40,931 bases of DNA from Streptomyces pinistramenti (GTDB lineage: Bacteria > Actinomycetota > Actinomycetes > Streptomycetales > Streptomycetaceae): NCBI RefSeq assembly GCF_020564935.1, contig NZ_JAJCXB010000058.1, forward strand, positions 1 to 40,931, given 5' to 3'. This document shows positions 22,716-31,029 of the stretch, in pieces. A program made the position numbers and the translations under genes. Within the stretch, counting starts at the first letter, position 1, and every line of letters starts with the position of its first letter. The notes below the pieces were generated by a model. The model did no database searches and was not told where the DNA came from. It was given only the letters and a program-made list of their open reading frames with translations.

Positions 22716-24131
22716 ATGAGTCGGACAATCACCCGGTCGCCCCAGGGCTCCCCGCAGGCCGTGCAGAACCGCGAGTCCGCGTTGTCGCACGGCCTCAAGC
22801 AGCGCCATCTGTCGATGATCGCGCTCGGCGGGGTCATCGGCGCGGGGCTCTTCGTGGGCTCCGGAGTCGGCATCGCCGCGGCCGGTCCTGCGATCATCCT
22901 GCTCTTCATGGGTACCGGCGCGCTGGTCATGCTGATCATGCGGATGCTCGGCGAGATGTCCGCGGCCCGGCCCTCCACCGGCTCGTTCTCGGTGCATGCC
23001 GAGGAGGAACTCGGCTCCTGGGCGAGTACCACATCGGGCTGGATGTACTGGCTGATGCTCTGCGCCGGCGTGGCCGCCGAGGCCACCGCGGCAGGCACGA
23101 TCATGCACACCTGGGTGTCGTTCATCCCCGCCTACGGCTGGGTGGCGATCTTCATGGCGTTCTTCTGCGCCAGCAATCTGACCGCGGTCAAGAACTTCGG
23201 CGAGTTCGAGTTCTGGTTCGCCGCGGTCAAGGTCACCACGATCGTCGCCTTTCTGGTGCTGGGCGTGCTCGGCATTCTCGGAGTGTTCGGCAGCGCACCT
23301 GGCACGAGCCATCTCACCGGCCACGGCGGCTTCTTCCCGACCGGCGCCGCCGGACTCGCCGCCGGGCTGCTGACCACCATTTCCGGGTTCGCCGGTCTTG
23401 AGACCGTCACCATCGCGGCGGCGGAGTCCGACCGGCCGAGCCGGAACGTCGCCCGTGCCGTCCGCACTGCCGTCTGGCGTATCGCCGTCTTCTACATCGG
23501 TTCCATGGCCGTGGTCGTCACCCTGGTGCCGTGGAACAACCCGAAGGTCGCGACGGACGGCCCGTATGTCACCGTGCTCGACAGGCTCGGCATCCCGGCA
23601 GCCGGCACGATCATGCAGATCGTGGTGCTGGTGGCACTGCTCTCCGCGATGAACGCCAACATCTACGGCTCGTCGCGCATGGCGTACTCCCTCGTGGGCC
23701 GGGGCCAGGGCCCGCGTTTCCTGGGCAAGGTCACCAGGGGCGTGCCGGCGGCGGCGGTGCTGGCATCCTGCGTGTTCGGCTTCGCAGCCGTGATCGCCGG
23801 GATCGTCTGGCCGACCACCGTGTTCGCCTGGCTGCTGAATATCGCCGGCTGCTCGGTGCTGGTCGTCTGGTCCGTCGTCTGCCTCACCCAGCTGAGGATG
23901 CGCCGCCGTTTGGAGCGCGAGGCACCCGAACTGCTCTCGGTACGGATGTGGGGCTTCCCCTACCTGACCTGGCTCGCGTTCGCCGCCATCGTCGGTGTCT
24001 TCGCCGTCATGGCCGCCACCGCGGACGGCCGTCATCAGCTCGCCGGCACGGCCGTCGTGGTCGCGGCGCTGGCAGGCGCAGGCCATCTCAAGCAGCGCCG
24101 CGACCGGCGGGCCGCCGTCACCGCCCCATAG
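22716..24131 (+). CDS. Amino-acid permease (APC superfamily, AAT family)
   Basis: A 471-residue proton-coupled transporter with twelve predicted membrane helices. The N-terminal LKQRHLSMIALGGVIGAGLFVGSG (about 27-50, given in part in the family consensus as RHxxMIALGGxIGTGLF) is the AAT-family signature, here with Ala in place of the usual Thr. MRMLGEMSAARPSTGSF follows at about 77-93. It resembles GABA, asparagine and aromatic amino-acid permeases, but substrate cannot be chosen from sequence. The ATG at 22716 precedes these signatures by the usual 30 residues or so. The ribosome binding site is weak. It is a single-gene unit, convergent with the DUF2786 gene. Confidence 0.92.
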   Translation: MSRTITRSPQGSPQAVQNRESALSHGLKQRHLSMIALGGVIGAGLFVGSGVGIAAAGPAIILLFMGTGALVMLIMRMLGEMSAARPSTGSFSVHAEEELGSWASTTSGWMYWLMLCAGVAAEATAAGTIMHTWVSFIPAYGWVAIFMAFFCASNLTAVKNFGEFEFWFAAVKVTTIVAFLVLGVLGILGVFGSAPGTSHLTGHGGFFPTGAAGLAAGLLTTISGFAGLETVTIAAAESDRPSRNVARAVRTAVWRIAVFYIGSMAVVVTLVPWNNPKVATDGPYVTVLDRLGIPAAGTIMQIVVLVALLSAMNANIYGSSRMAYSLVGRGQGPRFLGKVTRGVPAAAVLASCVFGFAAVIAGIVWPTTVFAWLLNIAGCSVLVVWSVVCLTQLRMRRRLEREAPELLSVRMWGFPYLTWLAFAAIVGVFAVMAATADGRHQLAGTAVVVAALAGAGHLKQRRDRRAAVTAP

Positions 24132-24294
24132 GTCCCTTCCGCGGGCGTACAGCCGGAGTTGAGGGGCACGGGCCGACGGTGACGGGCCGGGGCAGACCGG
24201 GTGTGCTTCCGGAAGCGGCTGGCCGGAGCGGCGGGGCAGGAAGGGCCGCGGCAGACAGCTGCCCGGCGGTCAACCGCCCCGGCCCCGCCCCCGT

Positions 24295-25554
24295 TCACCC
24301 CGGACCGCCCCCTGCCAGGCGGGCACGGTCCGCCGCCGCGGTGCCCTGGTGCCAGCCGTCGGCGTCGCGTACGCCGCGCAGGCGGACGGGGGCGGTGTCG
24401 GGGAACAGGGTGCCTGCGGTCTCCTCGACGGCCAGTTCGCGGGCCGCGAGGACCGGGAGGAGGCCGGGGGCTGCGCTCTCGGCTGTGGCTTCGGCGGTGG
24501 CCGCCGAAGTGGCGGCCGTCAGGCGGGTGCGGATGCGGTCGGCGTAGGCGACGAGGAAGGTCTGGCGGAAGTCGCGGGTGCGGCGGGAGCGGCCGCGGGC
24601 GTGCTGCGCGTCGCCCGCCCGGCTCATCGCGCCGGTGGCCTGGAGCAGCAGCGAGGTGTAGAGCAACTCGGCCGCCTCCAGGTCGGGTTCAAAGCCGATG
24701 AGGGTCGAGAAGGCGACGTCGGACGACCAGACGGCCTGGCAGCGGTTGGCCGCGGCGACGGCGTCCAGGAGCAGCGCCTTGGCCTGTTCGTACGGGCCCT
24801 CGATGCCGATGCGGACCGCCGAGGGACCGCCGGGCGCCCCGGCCGCCGTGCCGTCGGCGCCGGCCAGGAGCGCTTCGTCGATGCTGTGCCGGGCCATCAG
24901 CTCCTGCGCCTTCGCCGACAGCGCCTCGGCCTCCTCGGCGTAGTCGGTCGCCTCGGCCTTGGCCAGCAGCCCGCGGATCCGGCCGAGCGCCCGGGACGCG
25001 CCGGGCCCTGCGGCCCGCTGCGCCGGGGCCGTGGCCGGGAGCGGGGTGATCCGCGGCAGCCCGGCGAGGGCGCGCAGCGCCGCCAGGACGGCGCAGGCGA
25101 TCTCGAAGCGGGAGGTGCGGCGGCGGGCGGCCAGCGCGTCGAGGTAGCCGCCGTCGGACGGCCACCAGATCTCGGCGCCCAGCCGACGTACCTGCCCGTC
25201 CCAGCGCGGGTCGGCGGCGGTCGGGCGGGGGTGCCGCGCCTCGGCCGCGACGGCGTCCAGGACCAGCGGGACGAGGCCGGGCCCTGCCGCGTCCCGCCGT
25301 ACGATCCGCTCCAGGTCGGCGGGGAGCCAGCCGCCCGCCCGGCACTGCCGTACGGCGTCGGCCGCGGCGGCCAGCACCGCGGCGCTGACGGCTGCCCAGT
25401 CGGCCGCGGCCAGCATCGAGGCGCCGGCCTCCACGGCGTCATCGGCCGCCGCGCCGTCCGGGGCGTACCTGACCCGGCCGAGCACGCCGCCGACCAGCTC
25501 GGCCGCATCCGACGGCGGCCGCCCGCCCCGCCCGTTCCTCGTACGCTCGCTCAC
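24295..25554 (-). CDS. DUF2786-domain protein
   Basis: 419 residues from a GTG at 25554. The recognisable part is the DUF2786 block ALGRIRGLLAKAEATDYAEEAEALSAKAQELMARH (about 188-222, quoted in pieces: RIRGLLAKAEATD; AEALSAKAQELMARHSIDEA). The family is of unknown function, common in actinobacteria and phages. The N-terminal 180 residues are Ala-rich helices, and the segment after DUF2786 contains AKALLLDAVAAANRCQAVW and RRTRDFRQTFLVAYADRI. A zinc-protease-like motif cannot be made out. G+C is typical of the core, so it is probably a resident gene. Confidence 0.85.
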   Translation of the reverse strand: MSERTRNGRGGRPPSDAAELVGGVLGRVRYAPDGAAADDAVEAGASMLAAADWAAVSAAVLAAAADAVRQCRAGGWLPADLERIVRRDAAGPGLVPLVLDAVAAEARHPRPTAADPRWDGQVRRLGAEIWWPSDGGYLDALAARRRTSRFEIACAVLAALRALAGLPRITPLPATAPAQRAAGPGASRALGRIRGLLAKAEATDYAEEAEALSAKAQELMARHSIDEALLAGADGTAAGAPGGPSAVRIGIEGPYEQAKALLLDAVAAANRCQAVWSSDVAFSTLIGFEPDLEAAELLYTSLLLQATGAMSRAGDAQHARGRSRRTRDFRQTFLVAYADRIRTRLTAATSAATAEATAESAAPGLLPVLAARELAVEETAGTLFPDTAPVRLRGVRDADGWHQGTAAADRARLAGGGPG

Positions 25555-25588
25555 CCGGTCACTGTACGAGTGCCGGGGCCGGGGCAGG

Positions 25589-26851
25589 TCAGCTGCCTGC
25601 GCTGCCGTTCAGGGCGCTGCCTGCGGCCCACTGCTGCCAGCTCATGTTCCAGCCGTTGAGGCCGTTGTCCGGCTGGATGGTCTTGTCCGGGGAGTTGACC
25701 ATGTGGACGATGTCGCCGGTGAGGGAGTGGTCGAAGAACCACGCGCCGTCCGTGGACGGGTCGCCCGCGCCCTTGGCGTCCGCCAGGCCGATGCAGCCGT
25801 GGCTGGTGTTGGAGCTGCCGAAGATGCCCTTGCCCCAGTAGTTGCCGTGGATGAACGTGCCGGACGTGGACAGGCGCATCGCGTGCGGGACGTCGGGGAT
25901 GTCGTACTCGCCCTTGCCGTCGTTGTTCGTGAAGCCGACGGTGGAGCCGTCCATCCGGGTCTGCTTGTACTTCTCGGAGATGACCATCTTGCCGTTGTAG
26001 GTCGGGTGGTCCGCGCTGCCGGCCGAGATCGGGATGGTCCTGATCGTCTTGCCGTCGCGCACCACCGTCATCCGGTGGGTGTTCGCGTCGACGGTGCTGA
26101 CCTGAGAGCGGCCTACGGTGAAGCTGACGGTCTTGTCCTGGACGCCCCGGACGCCGGAGGACGCTTCGACGCCGTCGAGGTTCAGCTTCATCGTGACCTT
26201 GGAGTTCGCCTTCCAGTACTCCTGGGGGCGGAAGTCCAGGCGGGTGTCGTCGAACCAGTGGCCGACGACCTTCTGGTTGCTGCTGGACGCGACCTTGATC
26301 GCCGACTCGACGTCCTTCTTGTTCTTCACCGGCTTGTCGAAGCGGAGCGAGACCGGCATACCGACGCCGACGGTGGAGCCGTCCTCGGGCGTGAAGTTGC
26401 CGATGAAGCTGTTCGCCGGGGAGACGGTGGTGAAGGTGGAGTTCTCCACCGCCTTGCGGCCGCCGTCGTCCACCGCGTGCGCGGTGATCGTGTACTTCGT
26501 CGCGCGGTCGAGGTCCTTCTTCGGCTTCCATGACCTGCCGTCGGCGGCGAGCGTGCCGTCGACGGTCTTCTTGGAGTCGACGGCGGTCATCGTGACCCCG
26601 GTGAGCTTGCCGCCGCTGACCGTGACCTTGGCGTCGTGGCTGATGCCTGCGGTGGCCGAGCCGTCCTTGGGCACGATCTTGATCTTGGCTTGCGAGGCGT
26701 CCTTCGCGGCGGCCTCGTCGACCTGGTGGGAGGTGTCGTGCTTGGCGCCGCTGCTGCCGCCCGCGTCAGTGCCACAGGCCGCGAGCGTCACTACGCCCCC
26801 GAGCAGCGCGGCAGTGGCTATGAAGCCCTTGCGGCGCTTGCTGTCCGTCAT
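25589..26851 (-). CDS. L,D-transpeptidase lipoprotein with Ig-like domains
   Basis: A 420-residue secreted lipoprotein that forms 3-3 peptidoglycan cross-links. The signal peptide (MTDSKRRKGFIATAALLGGV) ends in the lipobox LAAC, with Cys26 as the lipid anchor. Two beta-sandwich domains (about 55-160 and 165-275, the second beginning NSFIGNFTPEDGSTVGVGMP) resemble those of mycobacterial LdtMt2. The YkuD catalytic domain follows, with HGNYWGKGIFGSSNTSHGCI (in part): the conserved His and the SHGC cysteine nucleophile. The ATG at 26851 is preferred to that at 26866 because GGAG lies 9 nt upstream. A sigma-E-like promoter (26931-26958) fits envelope-stress control. This enzyme class resists most penicillins but is inhibited by carbapenems. 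Confidence 0.94.
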   Translation of the reverse strand: MTDSKRRKGFIATAALLGGVVTLAACGTDAGGSSGAKHDTSHQVDEAAAKDASQAKIKIVPKDGSATAGISHDAKVTVSGGKLTGVTMTAVDSKKTVDGTLAADGRSWKPKKDLDRATKYTITAHAVDDGGRKAVENSTFTTVSPANSFIGNFTPEDGSTVGVGMPVSLRFDKPVKNKKDVESAIKVASSSNQKVVGHWFDDTRLDFRPQEYWKANSKVTMKLNLDGVEASSGVRGVQDKTVSFTVGRSQVSTVDANTHRMTVVRDGKTIRTIPISAGSADHPTYNGKMVISEKYKQTRMDGSTVGFTNNDGKGEYDIPDVPHAMRLSTSGTFIHGNYWGKGIFGSSNTSHGCIGLADAKGAGDPSTDGAWFFDHSLTGDIVHMVNSPDKTIQPDNGLNGWNMSWQQWAAGSALNGSAGS

Positions 26852-26930
26852 CACACGCTTCTCCATTGCTACCGATATACGTATTTCCCCGAGCCGCTGA
26901 CCGGACGCAGGCTTCCCGGCCGACGTCCTA

Positions 26931-26958
26931 GGAACGCCTGTTCCGTTTCGCCCGTTCC
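26931..26958 (-). promoter_or_regulatory. Sigma-E-like (ECF) promoter of the L,D-transpeptidase gene
   Basis: On the minus strand GGAACG (26958-26953) and CGTTCC (26936-26931) are separated by 16 nt, resembling the SigE pattern GGAAC-N16/17-CGTCT. The right half also forms an inverted repeat GGAAC-GCCT-GTTCC (26931-26944). Further upstream CCACAC/GTGTGG (26957-26962 and 26972-26977) is a second inverted repeat. Confidence 0.45.
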
Positions 26959-26991
26959 ACACCTGTACAAAGTGTGGGGAAGGCCACGCAA

Positions 26992-27029
26992 TCGACCCCT
27001 GTGCGACGAAGTGGTCGCACAGGGGTCGA
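26992..27029 (-). terminator. Strong hairpin after the acidic small protein gene
   Basis: Perfect 16-bp arms (26992-27007 and 27014-27029) with a 6-nt loop. It separates the gene ending at 27098 from the promoter of the L,D-transpeptidase gene, which reads in the same direction. Confidence 0.88.
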
Positions 27030-27097
27030 CGGGGGCGGTCACCGGGCCGCTGCGGGCGGCTCCGGGCGCGGTGTCGGCGCCGGGTCGGGGCGCCGGG

Positions 27098-27445
27098 TCA
27101 GACCTCCTCTTCGACGGCGGCGGTGTCGCCCGCGAGGTCCCACTCCGCGGCGTCCCACTCGGCGTCGGGGTCGTAGTCGGTCATTTCCTCGCTGCTCCAG
27201 GAAGCCTGCGCGAGTGCGGTACCGGGGACGGCGGTGACCAGGTCGAAGGGGTCGACCAGATGCGCCAGCGCCTCCGCCGGATCGTCCCGGACCGTCTCCT
27301 CCGCCTGCTTGCGCCCCTCCTCCGGCAGCGAGGGGTCGCCGGCGACCTGTTCGACCGCCGCCGCGGTCAGCAGGCCGGAGTCCGTGACCTCCATGACCAG
27401 TTCGACGTGAAGACGTACAAACCGTGATGTCTCACCATTGCTCAT
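27098..27445 (-). CDS. Acidic small protein of unknown function
   Basis: 115 residues from the ATG at 27445. The N-terminal half (MSNGETSRFVRLHVELVMEV, then SGLLTAAAVEQVAGDPSLPEE) suggests an alpha/beta fold. The C-terminal third is strongly acidic and tryptophan-rich (WSSEEMTDYDPDAEWDAAEW). No signal peptide, membrane segment or catalytic motif is seen. I recall a conserved hypothetical protein in this position in Streptomyces but no function. A longer start at 27538 is possible but lacks support. There is no clear ribosome binding site. The strong hairpin behind it argues for real transcription. Confidence 0.75.
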   Translation of the reverse strand: MSNGETSRFVRLHVELVMEVTDSGLLTAAAVEQVAGDPSLPEEGRKQAEETVRDDPAEALAHLVDPFDLVTAVPGTALAQASWSSEEMTDYDPDAEWDAAEWDLAGDTAAVEEEV

Positions 27446-27553
27446 GGGACGGAGGGTAAGCACGTCCGGGGCCCGACTTCCCCGCGACCCGCGGCGGTCA
27501 CTAACATCTGCGGTCAGCGGCCAATTCGCCGGACCCACAAGGGGGATTGTTCT

Positions 27554-27919
27554 GTGACCGCACGCCGACCACTGCTGACCGCTGCCGCCGCGGGGTCGGT
27601 GTTGTTCGCCTTGTGGTTCGTCCCGTCCGCCAACGCGATCGTGGAGTCACCCGGAGGGACCGCATCCGGCGCACACACCTCGTCGGCCGCCGGTGCGACG
27701 CCCGAGGACGGGGACGGGCAGAACAGCCCCACCACTCTGTCCGGCGGGATGCCGCGGAACGGGAACGGCGCACGGCCGGAGGGTGCGGCCCCGCATTCCC
27801 TCGCCGACACCGGCAGCCCTGACACCACGCCGTACGTCATCGGCGGCGCCGCCGGCCTCGCCCTCGGCGCGGGCCTGGTCAGCTATTCGGTGCGCCGCAC
27901 CCGGGACGACTCGGCCTGA
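27554..27919 (+). CDS. Small LAxTG cell-wall-anchored protein (sortase E-type substrate)
   Basis: 121 residues with the full layout of a sortase substrate. There is a signal peptide (MTARRPLLTAAAAGSVLFAL...SANA, cleavage near residue 28) and a short Gly/Ser/Pro/Asn-rich exposed region (about 30-80). The sorting signal LADTG follows at 83-87, then a hydrophobic helix YVIGGAAGLALGAGLVSYSV and a basic tail RRTR. LAxTG is the motif used by class E sortases in Streptomyces, which anchor chaplins and other surface proteins. The mature chain has no recognisable domain, only about 55 residues. The GTG start at 27554 has GGGGA 7 nt upstream. No sortase gene is nearby, so a housekeeping sortase must act on it. 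Confidence 0.85.
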   Translation: MTARRPLLTAAAAGSVLFALWFVPSANAIVESPGGTASGAHTSSAAGATPEDGDGQNSPTTLSGGMPRNGNGARPEGAAPHSLADTGSPDTTPYVIGGAAGLALGAGLVSYSVRRTRDDSA

Positions 27920-27921
27920 CG

Positions 27922-27982
27922 CGGCGGGGCGGGCCCCGCCGACGCGGAACGGCGGCCCGCCCCCTTGGACGGACCGCCGTTC
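27922..27982. terminator. Tandem hairpins between convergent genes
   Basis: CGGCGGGGC-GG-GCCCCGCCG (27922-27941) is followed by a second stem, GAACGGCGG (27947-27955) with CCGCCGTTC (27974-27982). They lie between the LADTG protein gene and hutH. Confidence 0.7.
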
Positions 27983-28027
27983 GTTGCCTTTGCCCACCGG
28001 ACAGACCGCCCCGGGGCGGCCGTCCCG

Positions 28028-29572
28028 TCAGGCCAGTTCGCCGGTCACCGACTCCGCGGCCGTGACCAGCTGCCCCGAGCGCACGAACGTGTAAGCGGCC
28101 TCCAGGTCGGGCGCCAGGAAGCGGTCACCGCCGGGCCCCTGTATGCCGGCGGCGCGCGCCGCGTCCACCACCGCGCGGGTGGCGGGCGCGGGTGTCAGGC
28201 CCTCGCGCATCTCCACCGCACGGGTCGCCGCGTACAGCTCGACGGCGATGATCCGGGCCAGGTTGTCGACGGCGGTGCGCAGCTTGCGGGCCGCGGACCA
28301 GCCCATGGAGACGTGGTCCTCCTGCATGGCCGATGACGGGATGGAGTCCACCGAAGCGGGCGCGGCCAGCCGCTTCATGTCGCTGACCAGGGCGGCCTGC
28401 GTGTACTGGGCGATCATCAGGCCCGAGTCGACACCCGGGTCGCCGGCCAGGAAGGCGGGCAGGCCGTGCGAGCGGTTCTTGTCCAGCAGCCGGTCGGTGC
28501 GGCGCTCGGCGATGGATCCGAGGTCGGCGGCGGCGACGGCGAGGAAGTCCAGGACGTAGGCGACCGGCGCGCCGTGGAAGTTGCCGTTCGACTCGACCCG
28601 GCCGTCCGGCAGCACCACGGGGTTGTCGACGGCGGCGGCCAGCTCGCGGTCGGCGACCCGGCGGGCGTGGTCGAGGGTGTCCCGGCCGGCGCCGGCGACC
28701 TGCGGGGCGCAGCGGACCGAGTACGCGTCCTGGACGCGCGGCGCGTCGTCCTGGTGGTGGCCGGTGAAGCCCGAACCGGCAAGCACCTTCAGCATGTTGG
28801 CGGCCGACGCGGCCTGTCCGGGGTGCGGGCGGATGGCGTGCAGCTCGGGCGCGAGGACCTTGTCCGTGCCGAGCAGCGCCTCCAGGGAGAGGGCCGCGGT
28901 GATGTCGGCGGAGGTGAACAGGCGGGCGAGGTCGGCGCAGGCCATCACGAGCATGCCGAGCATGCCGTCGGTGCCGTTGAGGAGCGCCAGGCCCTCCTTC
29001 TCGCGCAGTTCGACGGGGGTGATGCCGTGCGCGGCGAGGAGTTCGGCGGCGGGCCGCACGGTGCCGTCGGGCCCTTCGGCCTCGCCCTCGCCCATCAGCG
29101 TCAGCGCGCAGTGCGAGAGCGGCGCGAGGTCGCCGGAGCAGCCGAGCGAACCGTATTCGTGGACGACGGGGGTGATGCCGGCGTTGAGCAGGGCCGTCAT
29201 GGTCTCGACGACCAGGGGACGCACGCCGGTGTGCCCGGAGGCGAGCGTCTTCAGGCGCAGGAACATCAGGGCGCGGACGACCTCGCGCTCCACCCGCGGG
29301 CCCATCCCGGCCGCGTGCGAGCGGACGATGTTGCGCTGGAGCTGGGCGCGGAGTTCGGGGCTGATGTGGCGGACGGCGAGGGCACCGAAGCCGGTGGAGA
29401 CGCCGTAGACGGGGTCGGGCTTGGCGGCGAGGTCGTCGATGAAGGCGCGGGCGGCTGCGACGGCCGCGAGGGTGTCGTCGGACAGCTCGATCCGGGCGGC
29501 GCCGCGGGCCACCGCGATGACGTCCTGAGCGGTCGTGCCGGACGTCCCGAGCACCACAGTGTGCATATCCAT
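28028..29572 (-). CDS. hutH: Histidine ammonia-lyase
   Basis: 514 residues. It deaminates L-histidine to trans-urocanate, the first step of histidine degradation, using the self-formed MIO electrophile. The MIO tripeptide is Cys145-Ser146-Gly147 in GSLGCSGDLAPLSH. Most family members have Ala-Ser-Gly, but Cys at the first position is compatible with MIO. Other blocks are YGVSTGFG (about 56-63), NGTDGMLGML (about 199) and QEDHVSMGWSAARKLR (about 414). Length is normal. Starts at 29572 or 29566 are both possible. No other hut gene is adjacent, as is usual in Streptomyces, where the hut genes are scattered. Confidence 0.95.
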   Translation of the reverse strand: MDMHTVVLGTSGTTAQDVIAVARGAARIELSDDTLAAVAAARAFIDDLAAKPDPVYGVSTGFGALAVRHISPELRAQLQRNIVRSHAAGMGPRVEREVVRALMFLRLKTLASGHTGVRPLVVETMTALLNAGITPVVHEYGSLGCSGDLAPLSHCALTLMGEGEAEGPDGTVRPAAELLAAHGITPVELREKEGLALLNGTDGMLGMLVMACADLARLFTSADITAALSLEALLGTDKVLAPELHAIRPHPGQAASAANMLKVLAGSGFTGHHQDDAPRVQDAYSVRCAPQVAGAGRDTLDHARRVADRELAAAVDNPVVLPDGRVESNGNFHGAPVAYVLDFLAVAAADLGSIAERRTDRLLDKNRSHGLPAFLAGDPGVDSGLMIAQYTQAALVSDMKRLAAPASVDSIPSSAMQEDHVSMGWSAARKLRTAVDNLARIIAVELYAATRAVEMREGLTPAPATRAVVDAARAAGIQGPGGDRFLAPDLEAAYTFVRSGQLVTAAESVTGELA

Positions 29573-29708
29573 ATTCAGGCACCCTAGAGTTTGAATCGCC
29601 GGATGTCACCACCGGATTGCCGGATCACTCCTTACCCGGACGCCGACCTGCGAGGCCGCCCGCCACGACAGGCCGCGCCGGAGTCACCGCCCGCCGCGCC
29701 GCGTCCAC

Positions 29709-30929
29709 TCACCTCCGGAACCGCCGCCGCTCCGTCCCCGGATGCCGCTCCGGGGCGTCCGCGAGCCGCACCACCGGGTCGTCCGTGCCGCCGTCCCGCC
29801 CGGCGACCACCGGCTTGTGGGCGCGGGCAGCCTTCGCCCGGTACTGCGCGGCGTCCGCGAGCCGGAAGAGCCGCCGGGCGCTGCGCACCGGGCCGATCGG
29901 ATCACCGGTCGAGGCGACACCGACCGCGACCCCCTCCCCCAGGTCCAAATCCCCCGCCCGCTCGCACAGTTCACCGGCCACGCCGACCACGTCGTCGGCC
30001 GCGGGGCCGACCGCCAGCAGGCAGAACTCGTCGCCGCCGAGCCGGGCCGCGAGGGTGCCGGGCAGCATCGCACCGCACAGCGAAAGGACCGAACCGAATC
30101 GTTCCAGCAGCCGGTCGCCGACCGCGTGGCCGCGGGAGTCGTTCACCCGCTTCAGCCCGTTCAGATCGCACACCACCAGGCTGACCACGGCGGCCTCCGC
30201 GCGGTGCAGCTCCAGCGCCTCGTCCAGCCGCATGTCGACGGCGCGGCGGTTGGCGAGCCCGGTCAGCGCATCGGTGAAGGCGAGCCTGCGGGCCTCCGCC
30301 AGCCGTTCGGTCTGCGCGATCCCGGCAGCCGTCACGGCGGCGAGCACGGTCGCGAACTCCGCGTCCCCGCCGTCGAACACCGGCTCCCCGGCCCGGCGCG
30401 CGACATACAGCTCGCCCCAGGCCCGCCCGTGCAGCACGATCGGCGCGACCACGCAGCAGCCGCGGCCGCGACGGCGCAGCGCGGCCACCCGCTGGTGGTT
30501 GTAGAGACCGGCCGCCCCGGGGGCGTCCTGGCCCCCGGGCGGCCCGTCGGCGGTCTCCACCCAGGCGTCGAGCGTGCCGCCGGCCCACTGCTCGTGCAGG
30601 AAGCCGACGATCTCCGGGAACTCGTGCACCGGGTACGACTCGCCGTCCGGGAACTCGCGCTCCCCTTCGGCGAGTTCGCCGACGTTGACCAGCACCCGCA
30701 GCCGCCCCAGTTCGCGCTCCCATGCCGAGATCGCGGCGAACGAGCCGTCCAGGGCCAGCCGCACGCCCTGCGCCGCCGCACGGGCGGACTCCCGTGGTGT
30801 GTGCGCCGCCGCCATCGCCTGCGCCAGCTCCACCACGGCCCGCAGCCTCGCATCGCCCTCAGCCGTCACCGGACCCTCACATTCCGTCACCGTGAGCACG
30901 CCTTGCACTCCAGCGTAGGAATGTTTCAT
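29709..30929 (-). CDS. GAF-GGDEF diguanylate cyclase
   Basis: A 406-residue soluble protein. Residues about 30-205 form a GAF-type sensor (LVNVGELAEGEREFPDGESY; VVAPIVLHGRAWGELYVAR). The cyclase domain (about 215-375) begins AFTDALTGLANRRAVD and carries an intact GGDEF at 298-302 (LAARLGGDEFCLL), so it should make c-di-GMP. The RxxD inhibitory site five residues upstream is absent, suggesting no product inhibition at the I-site. In Streptomyces c-di-GMP controls BldD and development. The ATG at 30929 is preceded by GAAGGGG. The C-terminal tail is Arg-rich. The ligand of the GAF domain is unknown. Confidence 0.93.
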   Translation of the reverse strand: MKHSYAGVQGVLTVTECEGPVTAEGDARLRAVVELAQAMAAAHTPRESARAAAQGVRLALDGSFAAISAWERELGRLRVLVNVGELAEGEREFPDGESYPVHEFPEIVGFLHEQWAGGTLDAWVETADGPPGGQDAPGAAGLYNHQRVAALRRRGRGCCVVAPIVLHGRAWGELYVARRAGEPVFDGGDAEFATVLAAVTAAGIAQTERLAEARRLAFTDALTGLANRRAVDMRLDEALELHRAEAAVVSLVVCDLNGLKRVNDSRGHAVGDRLLERFGSVLSLCGAMLPGTLAARLGGDEFCLLAVGPAADDVVGVAGELCERAGDLDLGEGVAVGVASTGDPIGPVRSARRLFRLADAAQYRAKAARAHKPVVAGRDGGTDDPVVRLADAPERHPGTERRRFRR

Positions 30930-31029
30930 CCTATTCGCCCCTTCCGTGCACCTTCCACGTCAGGGCACATTCCTTACGCGGAGTCACCTTCGACGGCGGG
31001 CCCCGCCGCGGCGGCGCGCGGCCCCCGGC

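Noticed and set aside
22263..24086. 607-codon minus-strand frame opposite msrA and the permease
   Set aside because: His/Asp/Arg-rich shadow sequence covering two real genes; no domain.
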